A program made the translations under genes and the position numbers. The notes below the pieces were generated by a model that saw nothing but the letters and a program-made list of their open reading frames with translations, was not told where the DNA came from and ran no database searches. Positions 17,442 through 27,321 of a stretch of DNA of 64,000 nt are shown here, in pieces (positions within the stretch are counted from its first letter, which is position 1; each line of letters starts with the position of its first letter). The DNA lies in contig DDBP01000111.1 in NCBI GenBank assembly GCA_002332795.1, positions 1 through 64,000 on the forward strand. The letters run 5' to 3'. This DNA is from Anaerolineales bacterium UBA2029 (GTDB lineage Bacteria > Chloroflexota > Anaerolineae > Aggregatilineales > Aggregatilineaceae).

Positions 17442-20400
17442 ATGATGAGGCGCGTGTATCTCTGGCAGGGCGTTCTGTTGCTGGGCCTCTCAGCCCTGTT
17501 GATGATGATCATGGGAAGGCTGTGGCTGCCGGCGGCGGCGCAAGACAACCGCCTGACAGACGGTGTCACTGTCAGGGGACGGATCGACACGCCGGATTCC
17601 GAAGAGCGGTGGAGTTTCGAGGCCATCGCCGGAGATGTGGTGGCACTGAGCGTCGAGCCGCAGACCGACGGCTTTGTCCCCTGGTTGACAGTCACCGATC
17701 CGCAGGGGCGACTGCTCATGACGGTTTCCTATCCCTCCTCTCAGCAGGGTGAATTTCGTTTCACGCTGGGAATCAGCCAATCCGGTCTACACGTCGTGCG
17801 GGTACGAAGTGACATGCAGACCACAGGGGAATACACGCTTGGTCTCACTGTGATCGAACCAGGCCAGGCGGGGACGGTCCAGAGTTCACCAGCGCCGATC
17901 CCGCTGACCATGGGGACCTCTGTGCGCGGTCGCCTGACCCGTGCTACGCCGTTGATGCGCTACGCGCTGGAGACGCAGGGGGGAAATATCGCTCTCGTGG
18001 TGCAGGTATCCGAACCAGCGCAAGGCTTGATGCTCGACTTCTATAGTGCCGAAGGTGCCCTTCTGGATCGCGTCATCGGCTTTGGTGATTTCGCCCGCAG
18101 CGTGCTCGCTCCGTCCGGAGGTGGGGTGCGCGTTGAGGTGCAGCCATGGGGTGGGCTGGTAGCTGACAGCGTCGCTTTCGAAGTCAGCGCGGTTGCTCTG
18201 CCTGCAGGCAGGGCAGCCCCTGGCCGTATCGTGTACGGTGAGGCAAGACAAGTTGGGGCAGGGGCAAGGTCCCTGTGGTATGTGATGGCGGAAGCGGGCG
18301 ATATTGTTATGTTACAGCTTTCGTCTCAGGTGCCCGCGCCGCAGGGTACCCTACAGATTGTGGCCCCGGACGGAACGGCTGTGCTGGTGCGGACAGTGGA
18401 GCAGAGGTTGCGCCAGTCACTGGTGCTGCAGCAGAGCGGACCGTACCTGATCCTTCTGGAGGGCGGGCTGGCCGAAAGCGGCTATGGCCTCCAGGTTGAC
18501 CTGCTGGGCAAACGGTGGCGTGCCTTTGCCCAGCACTTTCCGGAACAAAATGCTCGCCTCTTACCGGCAGGGGAAGTAGTGGCCGAGCTTACAGCGGGTT
18601 TCGCTGACGTGTGGTTGCTAGACAATCCTGAACCAGTGCCCTGGCGTTTCATCCTCAGCCGGCAATCGGGCACGTCTGAACTGGTCATGCAAATAGAAGC
18701 GCCCGATGGAGAAGTCATCAGTACGGGTGTGACAGAGGGGGAACTACAGGAAAGTTCTCTGTATCCGCGTCTATCGCAAGGTGGCCGCTATCGCATACGG
18801 GTATTTGCTCTGGATGGGCAGGGGGCTTCCTACCGTCTGCGCGCTGTTCCTGCGAGTGGAGGGGTGCTCGAATCGGGGCAGCGCTTCAAAGGTGTCCTCA
18901 GCGAGAGCGACATAGCCCATAACTGGTGGATCGAAGCACCAGCCGCTGCTGTTCTCACCCTTGATCTGGAAAGCGCAGTCGGCAGCGCAGCACCGACGGT
19001 GACCGTGCTCGATCCCGACGGCCTGTTGCTGGCATCCAGTGCTCAGGGCGACGAGTTGACGGGCCTGCTCCTGCGTGAAGGGGGACGGTATCGGGTGCTG
19101 GTGACCGGATCGGGCGCGGTGTCTCGCCAGGTGTACTATCTGAAAGCTGAACTGAGCGATGCAAGCGCTATGTCTGGCTCTCAGAGCGTGCCGGTGCCCC
19201 TTCCTCAGCAGCGAGCAGCCGTGCAGCGCGTGTCAATCCCCGCTCTGATCGTCCCCGCCTGGCAGACTGACGACCTCGCACAACCTGTGTCCTCTCTGGC
19301 GCTGGGCGTGCCGGTGCGCGGAGAGATCGCGCTGGGGCACACTGCGCAATCCTGGGGATTGTCTGTGCAAGCCGGGCAGACGCTTATTTTCACGGCGATG
19401 CCAGTTGAAGCCGACAGTCCGATCGCCGTGGCGGTGCTCGATCCAACAGGAAAAGTAGTAGCCGAGGCGTATGAGGCAGGCGGCAGGCCCGCAGCGCTGA
19501 CGTATTCTTTTCTGACTGCTGGGGAATATCGAGTCACTGTCGGCATGAGAAGCGCGCGGCGCTATGTGCTGTGGGCAGAGACAGTGGACAACTTTGATCC
19601 CAGAGCGACCCAGGTGGTCCAGGGTACATTGCTGACGCCGGGAGAAACCGCGAGGGCTACCCTGAGGCCGGAAATGCTCCGGCAGACGTTTGTCTTTTGG
19701 GGACAGGAGGGCGACACCGTCTTCGGCAGCGTATCTGGCGAGAAGGAGATTCCTCTGGCGGTCAGCTTTCTGGATGTTACGGGACAGCCCGTGCCGCGCG
19801 ACGACGACCTAACGGATGTGCCTTCGGGAGACATTCAGTTTGCGTGGGGGACTCTGCCAGCGAACGGCGTATACCAGTTGGTCGTTGCCGCGGACAGCGA
19901 TAGCCTATCCTCTCTACCCCTGTCGTTCGACGTTCACCTGAACGTCGTTTCCAGTGCCCAGGTACGAATGTCTTCGGGTGGGATACTGGAAGGGCCGGCG
20001 ACAGGGACTCTGGTGCCCGATCGGGCTGCTCACTGGCTGTTTGAGGGAACGGCTGGACAGCGCGTGCGTGCTACGGTCACGCTTCTGGGCGACAGCGAAG
20101 GCGGAGTGGCCATCCTCAGCCTGGCGGACAGCGCTGGGGTAGTCTTTGCGCAGCGGCGCGCTTACTTGGGGCAACGCGAGCTGGTTCTGGATAACGTAAC
20201 GTTACCGCACACAGGCGTCTATCAGGCAATCGTGGAGGGAAGCGGGCGCTATTCCCTGAAGGTCGAAGGGCAGGGAGCACAGCAACAGGCTTCCAGTGCT
20301 GCGCTTGACTACGGTTCCACGGCTGCTGGAGTGCTGACGCCAGCGGACACGCTCGATGCCTGGACGTGGAGCGGCTCGCGGGGAGACGTCGTCAGGGTAA

Positions 20401-23400
20401 GCGCGCGTCAGACGGCAGGCACTCCCGCGTTGCTGTCGGTGCAGGTACGCGCGCGCGACGGGCGTGTGCTGGCAACCGCTGCTGCTGGCCCTGACCGCAG
20501 CGCGCAGATCGAGCACGTGGAGTTGCCCCTGGACGGTCACTACACACTGTTGGTCGGCAGCCCTTCCACGGAGGCCGATGTCCTGGCCTACGTGGTGGGT
20601 GTGGAATTGGAAGCGAGCGCAGCGTATTCGATCGGGCGCACGGTGAGGACAGGCGAACGCTGGCAGGGGGCGCTCACCATAGATGATCCGGTTGATACCT
20701 GGCTGGTTGAGGCAGCCGACGGGGATACACTCACGCTTTCCGTCTCGCCCCATGATCAGCGATTGTCGCCTGGCATCGCTCTGATCGCCACCGACTGGCA
20801 TCTGGGTGGGTTCAGTGCAACACCAGCGATCCTGGCCGAAGCGCAAAGCGTCAACGGAGAGCCGGTTGAGCTTACCTATACCTTTTCGGTGCCGGGTCCG
20901 TACGCTGTAATGATCACCGCACCACCAAGAAACTACGGTGTATACGAGATAGCCGTCACGCAGAAAGCGTCTGCAGCTCTAACCACGCAACGCTTGAGGC
21001 CTGGACAGTTGCACCAGGGAGAGCTAGGCGAGCCTGTCCTGAGCAATTCCTGGACTTTTGAGGGACAGGCAGGGAACACGGTCACTCTGGCGGTTGCCAC
21101 AGACTCGCGCTCGCAGGTGCCGTTGAATATGGCCTTGACGGCTCCGGATGGGACGATTGTTGCGCTGGCCGACAATCAAGGTGAGAGAAGCGCGAAGATC
21201 GCCGACTTTCCGCTGCTGGCAACAGGGACCTACCGGGTTCTCGTCTCAACGGCTGCTGACGTTCCCCCCGGTACTTCCACGCATTACACGTTGACGCTTC
21301 AGGTGTCGGAAAACCGGACGATACGCTCTCTACAGGACAGACGACCAGTATTCGATGCCCTGAATGGCAATCAGGCCGTTCAGTGGTGGATGTTCTCAGG
21401 CCAGGCAAACGAAGCGGTGCGAATTACTGCCCGCGCGACCACCGGCACGCTCGATCCGACGCTTGCCGTCTACGATTCGAGCGGACGACTGTTGGCTCAG
21501 GCCGACGATGTCGAGAACCTGGATGCCATTCTGACGGTAACGCTGCCAGCCAGTGGCGATTTCCTGGTGCGCGTCAGCCGTTTCGCCGGGCCGTTTGGGC
21601 GGACGGCTGGCAACTACTCGCTCCTGCTGGAGAAGGTGTACAGATCGGGCGACGGCCAGGTGGACGCGGTTCCACTGTTCTACGGGCAACGTGTCGAGGG
21701 TACGCTGGATCGCCAGGCGGATCGGGCGCGGTGGGCCTTTTGGGGAGCAGCAGGGGATGCGATCTCGGTCATCGCCCAGTTTCCCGACGACGATATACCA
21801 CTGTTGCTCACGATCAGCGATCCGGCAGATACAGTGCTCGCTTCTGGTGTGCGAAGTGGCGGATCAGCGACAATTGCGGCTCTCGAATTGCCTGCCGATG
21901 GCTTCTATCTCGTCACCCTACGCCGTCCTGGTGACGTGCAGTCACCTTTCAGCCCGTTCTCGTTGACCCTGGCCATCACCGACTGGGTCGGGCAGACGCC
22001 CGTCGCTCCAGGGCTACTGGTGACTGGGAAACCGGTTACCGCGGAGATCGGCGCGGGCGAAGTGCACTTCTGGCAGTTCAGCAGCACCGCTGGCGACGTG
22101 GTAGCCTGCACAGTTCTGACTGATCAGTTTCCGCCAGCACTGGAGATGGCAGTCTACGGGCCAGATGGAAAGAGCATGGCACAGGCGCAGGCTGTGCCGG
22201 GGGAGGCAGGGACGCTTGCTACGGGCAGTCTTGTCCTCCAACAGAGCGGGGTCTATACGCTGGTGGTAAGTTCCCATTCTCAGTCGTTACCAACATCTTA
22301 TCGTTTACTGCTACAATCTTCTGTGAGTCACGAGACAGTCGCTGCAGTCATAGCGCCAGGGGAAGAAGTGGCCGGGCAACTCGATGACCTGAATCTCGTG
22401 GATACGTGGCGACTGGATTTGCATCGTGACGACCAGGTCTACTTGCAGGTGCAGGTATTGTCCGGGGATTTGCAGCCCGACCTGGCGCTGCTCGACCCGG
22501 CAGGGCGGCCAATAGCTCTGGGGGTAAAGGATCAGAGTGTTCCAGAGCCGCAGTACACTATCGGACCGCTCCGGGTGGAAGAGAGTGGTTCATACACCGT
22601 TCTGGTCATGCGACAGGGAGGGAGTGCGGGCACGACTGCTGGTCGGTACCGGCTGAGTGTGTCGCAAACGCCCCCCTCACCAGAAGCATTGGCGGCGCAG
22701 GAGGTCGTCTTTGGTGTTCCACTGTGGGACAATATGGTCCAGCATGAGAGTCGCCTGTACCGTTTCGGCGCGCTGGCTGGGGATGTCGTGGAAATATCTG
22801 TGCTGCGCACGGAGGGTGAGACGCTGCCCCAACTATCCCTGGAAGGGGAAGACGGGAGAAAATTCTCTGTGCAAGTCATTGCTGGAGAAGGCGAACTCGC
22901 CGTGCCCCTGTTCGTCGCTCCCCGCACGGGACACTATCTGATCCGGCTTGCTGCTGATGGGCCGATTGGCTATGGCCTGTATGTGACCCGAATCGTCCCA
23001 GTCGCTCCTGCAGAAGGGCCTGTGCGCCAACTGGGCAGCGGGATTCGCTTGATAGAGAGCATTCAAGGGCCGGGTGATGCGACGCGCTGGCGCTTTTCCG
23101 GCAGCCAGGGTGAGGTAATAAGTTTTACTGTGACGGCTGCTGGTGCCCGGTTTTTCCCTGACGCAATTCTCTATGGGCCGACGGGATATCTGGTGAAATC
23201 AGCCGGGGTGCTGGCTGGCAGCACGGTAATCGGCCCCGTGCGTCTGCCGGAGACAGGAGAATACACTCTGCTCGTGCGATCGTGGCAGAATGCTGCCGGC
23301 GCGGGGACGGGCGAATACAGCGTATTCATGGAACGTGCGCCGCAGGATGTGTCCGGTTCGTCGGGCGGCGTCCTGCCGCTTGGTGGGCAGGCCGTGTACG

Positions 23401-24716
23401 GCGGCCTGACGGCATCCGACCCGGCAGATTCCTGGCTCATCGAAGGCGACACCGCTGAAAGACTGATCGTTCGGATTGAGACTTCCAATCCAAGAGAAGA
23501 TGTGGAGCTGGTGTTGCTGGCTCCCGACGGCGCGACGTTGGCAACTCACCGTGCGACGCGGGGTGATTCGACTTTCGAGATCGCAGGACTCCCTGAGCGA
23601 GGCACTTATACCTTGCGCATCTCTGCGAGACCGACTGCGGACTTCCCAATCGAGTACCGACTTTCTGCGACGGTTGGGGCTAAAGTCGCGCTTGAAAGTG
23701 AGCCTTATGTCCAGGGCCTCGTGATTGGTCAGTCAGGGCAGGGCAACCTGTCCCCTGATCGTGCAACGGAAACATGGGTGTTCTACGGCCAGGCCGGGCA
23801 GGTCATTGAGATTATCGGGACACTTTCGTCTGCTGTGCCCCAGGGCAGCGTGATACTCGCTCTGGCGGACAGCGGCGGTGAACTGCTACAAGGAAGCGTG
23901 CAAGAAGGGGGATTGCTCGTGGTCGGGCCATTGCTCCTGCCGCGCACCGGCCTGTACGCGGTGGTGGTGCGTGCCGAGCCAACGTTGTTTGCGGACATGG
24001 AAGCTTTACCGTATGCAATCCGGATAGAAGCTCAGACACCGGCGGCGACGGATATGGGGATGCTGGAGGGAGAAGTCGCCAGTCAACTTGCTGACGCCGT
24101 GCTTTCTCACGAATGGGCACTACATCCCGCTTCTTCGGGGACGTATCGGCTGCGAGGATGCAGCCATACGCCAGGCAAAGCACTGGCGCTGATCGTGCTA
24201 TCTCAAGCTGGAAACACGCTGGGGCAGGGGAAGGCTGACGCAGGCCAGGGCAACTGCTGGTTCATCACAACAAGACTTGAAGGCGGTCAACAGTATCGTG
24301 TCGTGGTTACCAACCCCGCTGCGTCTGGAACAGTCAGCTACAGTTTGGAAATCGCTCCAGAAAGCTACGAGCGAGAAGGACTGACGATCAGGCCCGGAGA
24401 ACAAGAAGTAGGACGCCTGGATGATGGGCATTTCGCCGACCAGTGGACGATCCGTGGCAGAGGTAGCCAGGATGTGCAGGCGGCGATCAAAGTGACTGCG
24501 GGCAACCTTGACTTATTGGTTGAGGTCCGCAACGCTTCGGGGGAAATAATCGGCATGGGAACGGCTGACGGTCAAGAACAGGTGGAAGTGCCGTTTCAAC
24601 TGCCGCGTGACGGAGTCGCCTATCTCAGCGTAGCCCGAAAGGGGCGTGGGGGTGGCAGTACGTCTGGTGATTATATATTGGCATTGAATGAAATAACTGA
24701 ACCAAGAAGAAATTAA
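17442..24716 (+). CDS. Giant secreted protein of about 21 tandem PPC-like beta-sandwich repeats
   Basis: 2424 residues. A signal peptide or anchor covers about 1-34 (hydrophobic core VLLLGLSALLMMIM, then AAAQ/DN). The remainder is a tandem array of about 21 units near 113 residues each. Each unit has a G-x-x-x-x-G-x-L entry, a Trp/Phe-rich strand (typically W-x-F-x-G-x-x-G-D/Q-x-V), a 'DP.G..LA' turn, 'LP.tG.Y.l.V' and a closing strand, the pattern of bacterial pre-peptidase C-terminal (PPC) domains. There is no protease domain, no C-terminal anchor and almost no cysteine. Units are strongly diverged, so this is an old array. In the family PPC domains act as surface-exposed binding or chaperone modules; here the protein may be a cell-surface fibre or adhesin. 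The function is inference. Confidence 0.85.
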   Translation: MMRRVYLWQGVLLLGLSALLMMIMGRLWLPAAAQDNRLTDGVTVRGRIDTPDSEERWSFEAIAGDVVALSVEPQTDGFVPWLTVTDPQGRLLMTVSYPSSQQGEFRFTLGISQSGLHVVRVRSDMQTTGEYTLGLTVIEPGQAGTVQSSPAPIPLTMGTSVRGRLTRATPLMRYALETQGGNIALVVQVSEPAQGLMLDFYSAEGALLDRVIGFGDFARSVLAPSGGGVRVEVQPWGGLVADSVAFEVSAVALPAGRAAPGRIVYGEARQVGAGARSLWYVMAEAGDIVMLQLSSQVPAPQGTLQIVAPDGTAVLVRTVEQRLRQSLVLQQSGPYLILLEGGLAESGYGLQVDLLGKRWRAFAQHFPEQNARLLPAGEVVAELTAGFADVWLLDNPEPVPWRFILSRQSGTSELVMQIEAPDGEVISTGVTEGELQESSLYPRLSQGGRYRIRVFALDGQGASYRLRAVPASGGVLESGQRFKGVLSESDIAHNWWIEAPAAAVLTLDLESAVGSAAPTVTVLDPDGLLLASSAQGDELTGLLLREGGRYRVLVTGSGAVSRQVYYLKAELSDASAMSGSQSVPVPLPQQRAAVQRVSIPALIVPAWQTDDLAQPVSSLALGVPVRGEIALGHTAQSWGLSVQAGQTLIFTAMPVEADSPIAVAVLDPTGKVVAEAYEAGGRPAALTYSFLTAGEYRVTVGMRSARRYVLWAETVDNFDPRATQVVQGTLLTPGETARATLRPEMLRQTFVFWGQEGDTVFGSVSGEKEIPLAVSFLDVTGQPVPRDDDLTDVPSGDIQFAWGTLPANGVYQLVVAADSDSLSSLPLSFDVHLNVVSSAQVRMSSGGILEGPATGTLVPDRAAHWLFEGTAGQRVRATVTLLGDSEGGVAILSLADSAGVVFAQRRAYLGQRELVLDNVTLPHTGVYQAIVEGSGRYSLKVEGQGAQQQASSAALDYGSTAAGVLTPADTLDAWTWSGSRGDVVRVSARQTAGTPALLSVQVRARDGRVLATAAAGPDRSAQIEHVELPLDGHYTLLVGSPSTEADVLAYVVGVELEASAAYSIGRTVRTGERWQGALTIDDPVDTWLVEAADGDTLTLSVSPHDQRLSPGIALIATDWHLGGFSATPAILAEAQSVNGEPVELTYTFSVPGPYAVMITAPPRNYGVYEIAVTQKASAALTTQRLRPGQLHQGELGEPVLSNSWTFEGQAGNTVTLAVATDSRSQVPLNMALTAPDGTIVALADNQGERSAKIADFPLLATGTYRVLVSTAADVPPGTSTHYTLTLQVSENRTIRSLQDRRPVFDALNGNQAVQWWMFSGQANEAVRITARATTGTLDPTLAVYDSSGRLLAQADDVENLDAILTVTLPASGDFLVRVSRFAGPFGRTAGNYSLLLEKVYRSGDGQVDAVPLFYGQRVEGTLDRQADRARWAFWGAAGDAISVIAQFPDDDIPLLLTISDPADTVLASGVRSGGSATIAALELPADGFYLVTLRRPGDVQSPFSPFSLTLAITDWVGQTPVAPGLLVTGKPVTAEIGAGEVHFWQFSSTAGDVVACTVLTDQFPPALEMAVYGPDGKSMAQAQAVPGEAGTLATGSLVLQQSGVYTLVVSSHSQSLPTSYRLLLQSSVSHETVAAVIAPGEEVAGQLDDLNLVDTWRLDLHRDDQVYLQVQVLSGDLQPDLALLDPAGRPIALGVKDQSVPEPQYTIGPLRVEESGSYTVLVMRQGGSAGTTAGRYRLSVSQTPPSPEALAAQEVVFGVPLWDNMVQHESRLYRFGALAGDVVEISVLRTEGETLPQLSLEGEDGRKFSVQVIAGEGELAVPLFVAPRTGHYLIRLAADGPIGYGLYVTRIVPVAPAEGPVRQLGSGIRLIESIQGPGDATRWRFSGSQGEVISFTVTAAGARFFPDAILYGPTGYLVKSAGVLAGSTVIGPVRLPETGEYTLLVRSWQNAAGAGTGEYSVFMERAPQDVSGSSGGVLPLGGQAVYGGLTASDPADSWLIEGDTAERLIVRIETSNPREDVELVLLAPDGATLATHRATRGDSTFEIAGLPERGTYTLRISARPTADFPIEYRLSATVGAKVALESEPYVQGLVIGQSGQGNLSPDRATETWVFYGQAGQVIEIIGTLSSAVPQGSVILALADSGGELLQGSVQEGGLLVVGPLLLPRTGLYAVVVRAEPTLFADMEALPYAIRIEAQTPAATDMGMLEGEVASQLADAVLSHEWALHPASSGTYRLRGCSHTPGKALALIVLSQAGNTLGQGKADAGQGNCWFITTRLEGGQQYRVVVTNPAASGTVSYSLEIAPESYEREGLTIRPGEQEVGRLDDGHFADQWTIRGRGSQDVQAAIKVTAGNLDLLVEVRNASGEIIGMGTADGQEQVEVPFQLPRDGVAYLSVARKGRGGGSTSGDYILALNEITEPRRN

Positions 24717-24734
24717 GAGCCTGCAAACAGGCTC
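24717..24734 (+). terminator. Hairpin directly after the giant repeat protein
   Basis: GAGCCTG, loop CAAA, CAGGCTC, starting at the base after the TAA stop. A perfect 7-bp stem but no T-run, so termination is uncertain. Confidence 0.5.
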
Positions 24735-24761
24735 CTCCCACGCTTACATGGCTGAAGCAGG

Positions 24762-24844
24762 TGCCCTGGAGAGGACTCGAACCTCCACGCCCTTTCGGGC
24801 ACAGGCCCTCAACCTGCCGCGTATACCAATTCCGCCACCAGGGC
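24762..24844 (-). tRNA. tRNA-Leu (anticodon GAG)
   Basis: 83 nt on the minus strand. Acceptor GCCCTGG/CCAGGGC with discriminator A, D arm GGCGGAATTGGTAT, anticodon loop TTGAGGG (anticodon GAG), a long class II variable arm (GCCCGAAAGGGC) and T loop GTTCGAGT. The long variable arm confirms Leu. No CCA is encoded. Confidence 0.97.
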
Positions 24845-24855
24845 AAGCGATCTTG

Positions 24856-24883
24856 ATTATACACGGCTCAAGGGGCCTGTCAA
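24856..24883 (-). promoter_or_regulatory. Promoter of tRNA-Leu
   Basis: On the minus strand, TTGACA (24883-24878), 16 nt, TATAAT (24861-24856): both hexamers are consensus. The -10 lies 11 nt before the tRNA 5' end. Confidence 0.85.
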
Positions 24884-24886
24884 TGG

Positions 24887-24916
24887 TTGCCAAGGGAGCG
24901 GCCTGTGGCGTACAAT
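24887..24916 (+). promoter_or_regulatory. Promoter of plsX-fabF
   Basis: TTGCCA (24887-24892), 18 nt, TACAAT (24911-24916). Its -35 is only 3 nt from the -35 of the divergent tRNA-Leu promoter. Confidence 0.65.
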
Positions 24917-24962
24917 GGAGTGTTGCTCGCGGCAGATTTCGTATTCAGACAGGGTCGTGTGA

Positions 24963-25970
24963 ATGAAGATCGCTGTGGATGCGATGGGCAGCGACCGCAA
25001 CCCCGTTCCTGATGTGGAAGGAGCGGTGCTGGCTGCCCGCGAATTGGATGTGTCCATTGTGCTCGTCGGTGACGAGCAGAAAGTCCGCGCCGAGCTGGGG
25101 CGTCATGCGGTTGAGGGACTTCCTATCGAGATTGTCCATGCACCCGAAGCGGTGACCATGACCGACAAGCCTGGCATCGTCGGGCGCGCCAAGCCGCGTT
25201 CTTCAATGCACATCGGCATGGAGCTGGTCAAAGAAGGACGGGCGGACGCTTTCGTCACGGCAGGAAACACAGGCGCGGCGCTGGCGATCGCCCTGCTGCA
25301 CACCCTCAAACGCATTCCAGGGGTAGATCGTCCGGCGCTCTCTGCCATCTTGCGGGTGGGCGGTAGACCGGTGATCCTGCTGGATATCGGGGCCAACGCT
25401 GACTGCAAACCTGAATGGCTCGCGCAGTTCGCTCTGATGGGTAGCCTCTATGCTCAGCATGCGTTGGGGTTGTCTGCCCCGCGGGTAGGGCTGGTTTCCA
25501 ATGGCGAAGAGGCTGGCAAAGGTTCCGCACTGGTACAGGAGGCTGCGGAACTCCTGAGCAACGATGGGGTTAACTTCATTGGCAATGTGGAACCCAAGGA
25601 AGTCCTGGGTGGTAGCGTGGATGTGGCTGTGATGGATGGTTTCACTGGCAACATCATGATCAAATCCATGGAAGCATTGGGGGCTACGGTGTTCGACCTG
25701 CTTCGCCAGGAACTGCGCGCCGACTGGCGCTCCAAACTGGCCGGACTGTTGGGAAAGCCTGCGTTCCGTCGCGTGTACCGGCAGATGGATCCCTTTGAAA
25801 TAGGAGGAGCGCCGCTGCTCGGAGTAGACGGCGTGGTGATCATCGGGCACGGTCGTTCGGACGCGCGGGCGGTCAAGAATGCCATCCGGCAGGCGCGGGA
25901 TGCAGCAGCCGGCGGTATTGTGCAGGCGATCCGTCAGGGTATATCTGCGCCGTCGTCGGGGCGGCAGTGA
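24963..25970 (+). CDS. plsX: Phosphate acyltransferase PlsX
   Basis: Makes acyl-phosphate from acyl-ACP, the first step of membrane phospholipid synthesis in most bacteria. 335 residues, normal for PlsX. Recognisable blocks are MKIAVDAMGSD at the start, ITVAGNTGAALA-type (here VTAGNTGAALA) near 98-108, LDIGANADCKPEWLAQFA, GLVSNGEEAGKGS and the C-terminal GGAPLLGVDGVVIIGHG. The ATG follows AGGGTCGTGTGA. fabF starts 29 nt later, so the two form a lipid-synthesis operon. Confidence 0.97.
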   Translation: MKIAVDAMGSDRNPVPDVEGAVLAARELDVSIVLVGDEQKVRAELGRHAVEGLPIEIVHAPEAVTMTDKPGIVGRAKPRSSMHIGMELVKEGRADAFVTAGNTGAALAIALLHTLKRIPGVDRPALSAILRVGGRPVILLDIGANADCKPEWLAQFALMGSLYAQHALGLSAPRVGLVSNGEEAGKGSALVQEAAELLSNDGVNFIGNVEPKEVLGGSVDVAVMDGFTGNIMIKSMEALGATVFDLLRQELRADWRSKLAGLLGKPAFRRVYRQMDPFEIGGAPLLGVDGVVIIGHGRSDARAVKNAIRQARDAAAGGIVQAIRQGISAPSSGRQ

Positions 25971-25999
25971 GTCTCGCTTGCGATCAGTGAGGAAGAGCT

Positions 26000-27256
26000 A
26001 TGGAATTCATACGCAACGGTTTTCCACGGGTGGTCGTCACGGGGATGGGGGCAGTGACCCCCCTGGGACGTTTTCCTGAGTTCTGGGAAAAGCTCAAGGC
26101 AGGAATTTCCGGCATCCGGCGCATTCAGAGCTTCGATCCGTCGCATCTGGAGGTGCAGATTGCCGGGGAAGTGCTCGATTTCGATCCTACTGAGTACATC
26201 GAACCCAAAGAGGCCCGGCGTATGGGCCGTCCGTCTCATTTCGCCGTGACCGCGGCTATGGATGCCCTGAAAGATGCGGGCCTGACCGTCGAAGACCTCG
26301 AGCCGATCAGGGAACGGGTGGCCGTGGATTTTGGCTCGTCGCTGGGAGCGCACGATCTGGCTCAGCAAGCGTCGTTCGAGTTTCGCACCAAGGGTCGGCG
26401 TCCCGGCCCGTTTGCTCTGATCGAGTCCATTCCCAATATCCCGGCCCATCACATCAGCCGCATTCTAGGAGCCTTGGGACCGCTGGTTTGCATCTCGGCG
26501 GCCTGTGCGACCGGTACACACAGCATCGGCGATGCCATGAATCTGATTCGCTATGGCAAAGCGGATGTGGTGGTGACCGGCGGGGTTGAAGCGATGATCC
26601 TGGATTACGGGATCGCCGGCTTCATCTCCATGAAAGGTCTTGCTACCGGCTACAACGACAACCCGACCAAAGCAAGTCGTCCCTTCGACCTGCACCGTAA
26701 CGGCTTTGTGTTTGCCGAAGGCGCAGGGGCAATGATCCTGGAGACGCTGGAACGCGCCGTGAAGCGTGGGGCGCGTATCTATGCCGAAGTGCTGGGGATG
26801 GCTTCTTCGTCGGATGCTTATCACGTGGCGGCTCCGGAACCAACCGGTATGGGCGCGGCGAACGCCATGCGTTGGGCGTTGCAGGATGCGCGTCTCGATC
26901 CTGAGCTGATTGACTACGTCAATACGCACGGCTCGTCCACGCCGGCGAACGATGCGACCGAGACGCGGGCGATGAAGCAGGTCTTCAAAGACCATGCCTA
27001 CAAACTGGCGGCGAACTCAACCAAGAGCATGCTGGGGCATCTGTTGGGCGCAGCCGGTGCGGTGGAGGGCATCGCCACAGTGATGTCCATCTTCGAACAG
27101 ATCTTGCATCCCACTATCAACCTGGAGACCCCCGACCCAGAATGCGATCTGGACTACGTGCCGAACGAGGCGCGCGATGCCAAGATCAACTTCGCCATGT
27201 CCAACAACTTTGGGCTAGGGGGGCAAAACGCCAGTGTGATTTTTGGGCGTATCTGA
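26000..27256 (+). CDS. fabF: 3-oxoacyl-ACP synthase II (FabF)
   Basis: Condenses malonyl-ACP with acyl-ACP during fatty-acid elongation. 418 residues, typical of KAS II. The Cys-His-His triad is visible: Cys169 in SAACATGTHS, His310 in NTHGSSTPAND and His347 in KSMLGHLLGAAG with Lys342. It opens with VVVTGMGAVTPLG. GAGGAAGAG precedes the ATG. Transcribed with plsX; transcription probably ends at the hairpin at 27266. Confidence 0.97.
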   Translation: MEFIRNGFPRVVVTGMGAVTPLGRFPEFWEKLKAGISGIRRIQSFDPSHLEVQIAGEVLDFDPTEYIEPKEARRMGRPSHFAVTAAMDALKDAGLTVEDLEPIRERVAVDFGSSLGAHDLAQQASFEFRTKGRRPGPFALIESIPNIPAHHISRILGALGPLVCISAACATGTHSIGDAMNLIRYGKADVVVTGGVEAMILDYGIAGFISMKGLATGYNDNPTKASRPFDLHRNGFVFAEGAGAMILETLERAVKRGARIYAEVLGMASSSDAYHVAAPEPTGMGAANAMRWALQDARLDPELIDYVNTHGSSTPANDATETRAMKQVFKDHAYKLAANSTKSMLGHLLGAAGAVEGIATVMSIFEQILHPTINLETPDPECDLDYVPNEARDAKINFAMSNNFGLGGQNASVIFGRI

Positions 27257-27265
27257 CGCACAGGT

Positions 27266-27321
27266 GCCCAGGGGATGGTGCTCAGGGAGCTTGAGCGACC
27301 ATCACCTGGGCTTTGTTTTCC
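27266..27321 (+). terminator. Long intrinsic terminator of plsX-fabF overlapping the end of the convergent gene
   Basis: GCCCAGG...GATGGT (27266-27279) pairs with ACCATC...CCTGGGC (27298-27311) with one mismatch, and GCTCA/TGAGC pairs inside the loop. TTTGTTTT follows at 27312. The stem and tail overlap the last codons of the lytic transglycosylase gene, which ends at 27282. Confidence 0.75.

Noticed and set aside
17442..24716. CRISPR-like or recent tandem DNA repeats in the giant gene
   Set aside because: Repeats are visible only at protein level; the DNA units are strongly diverged and no repeated DNA block was seen.
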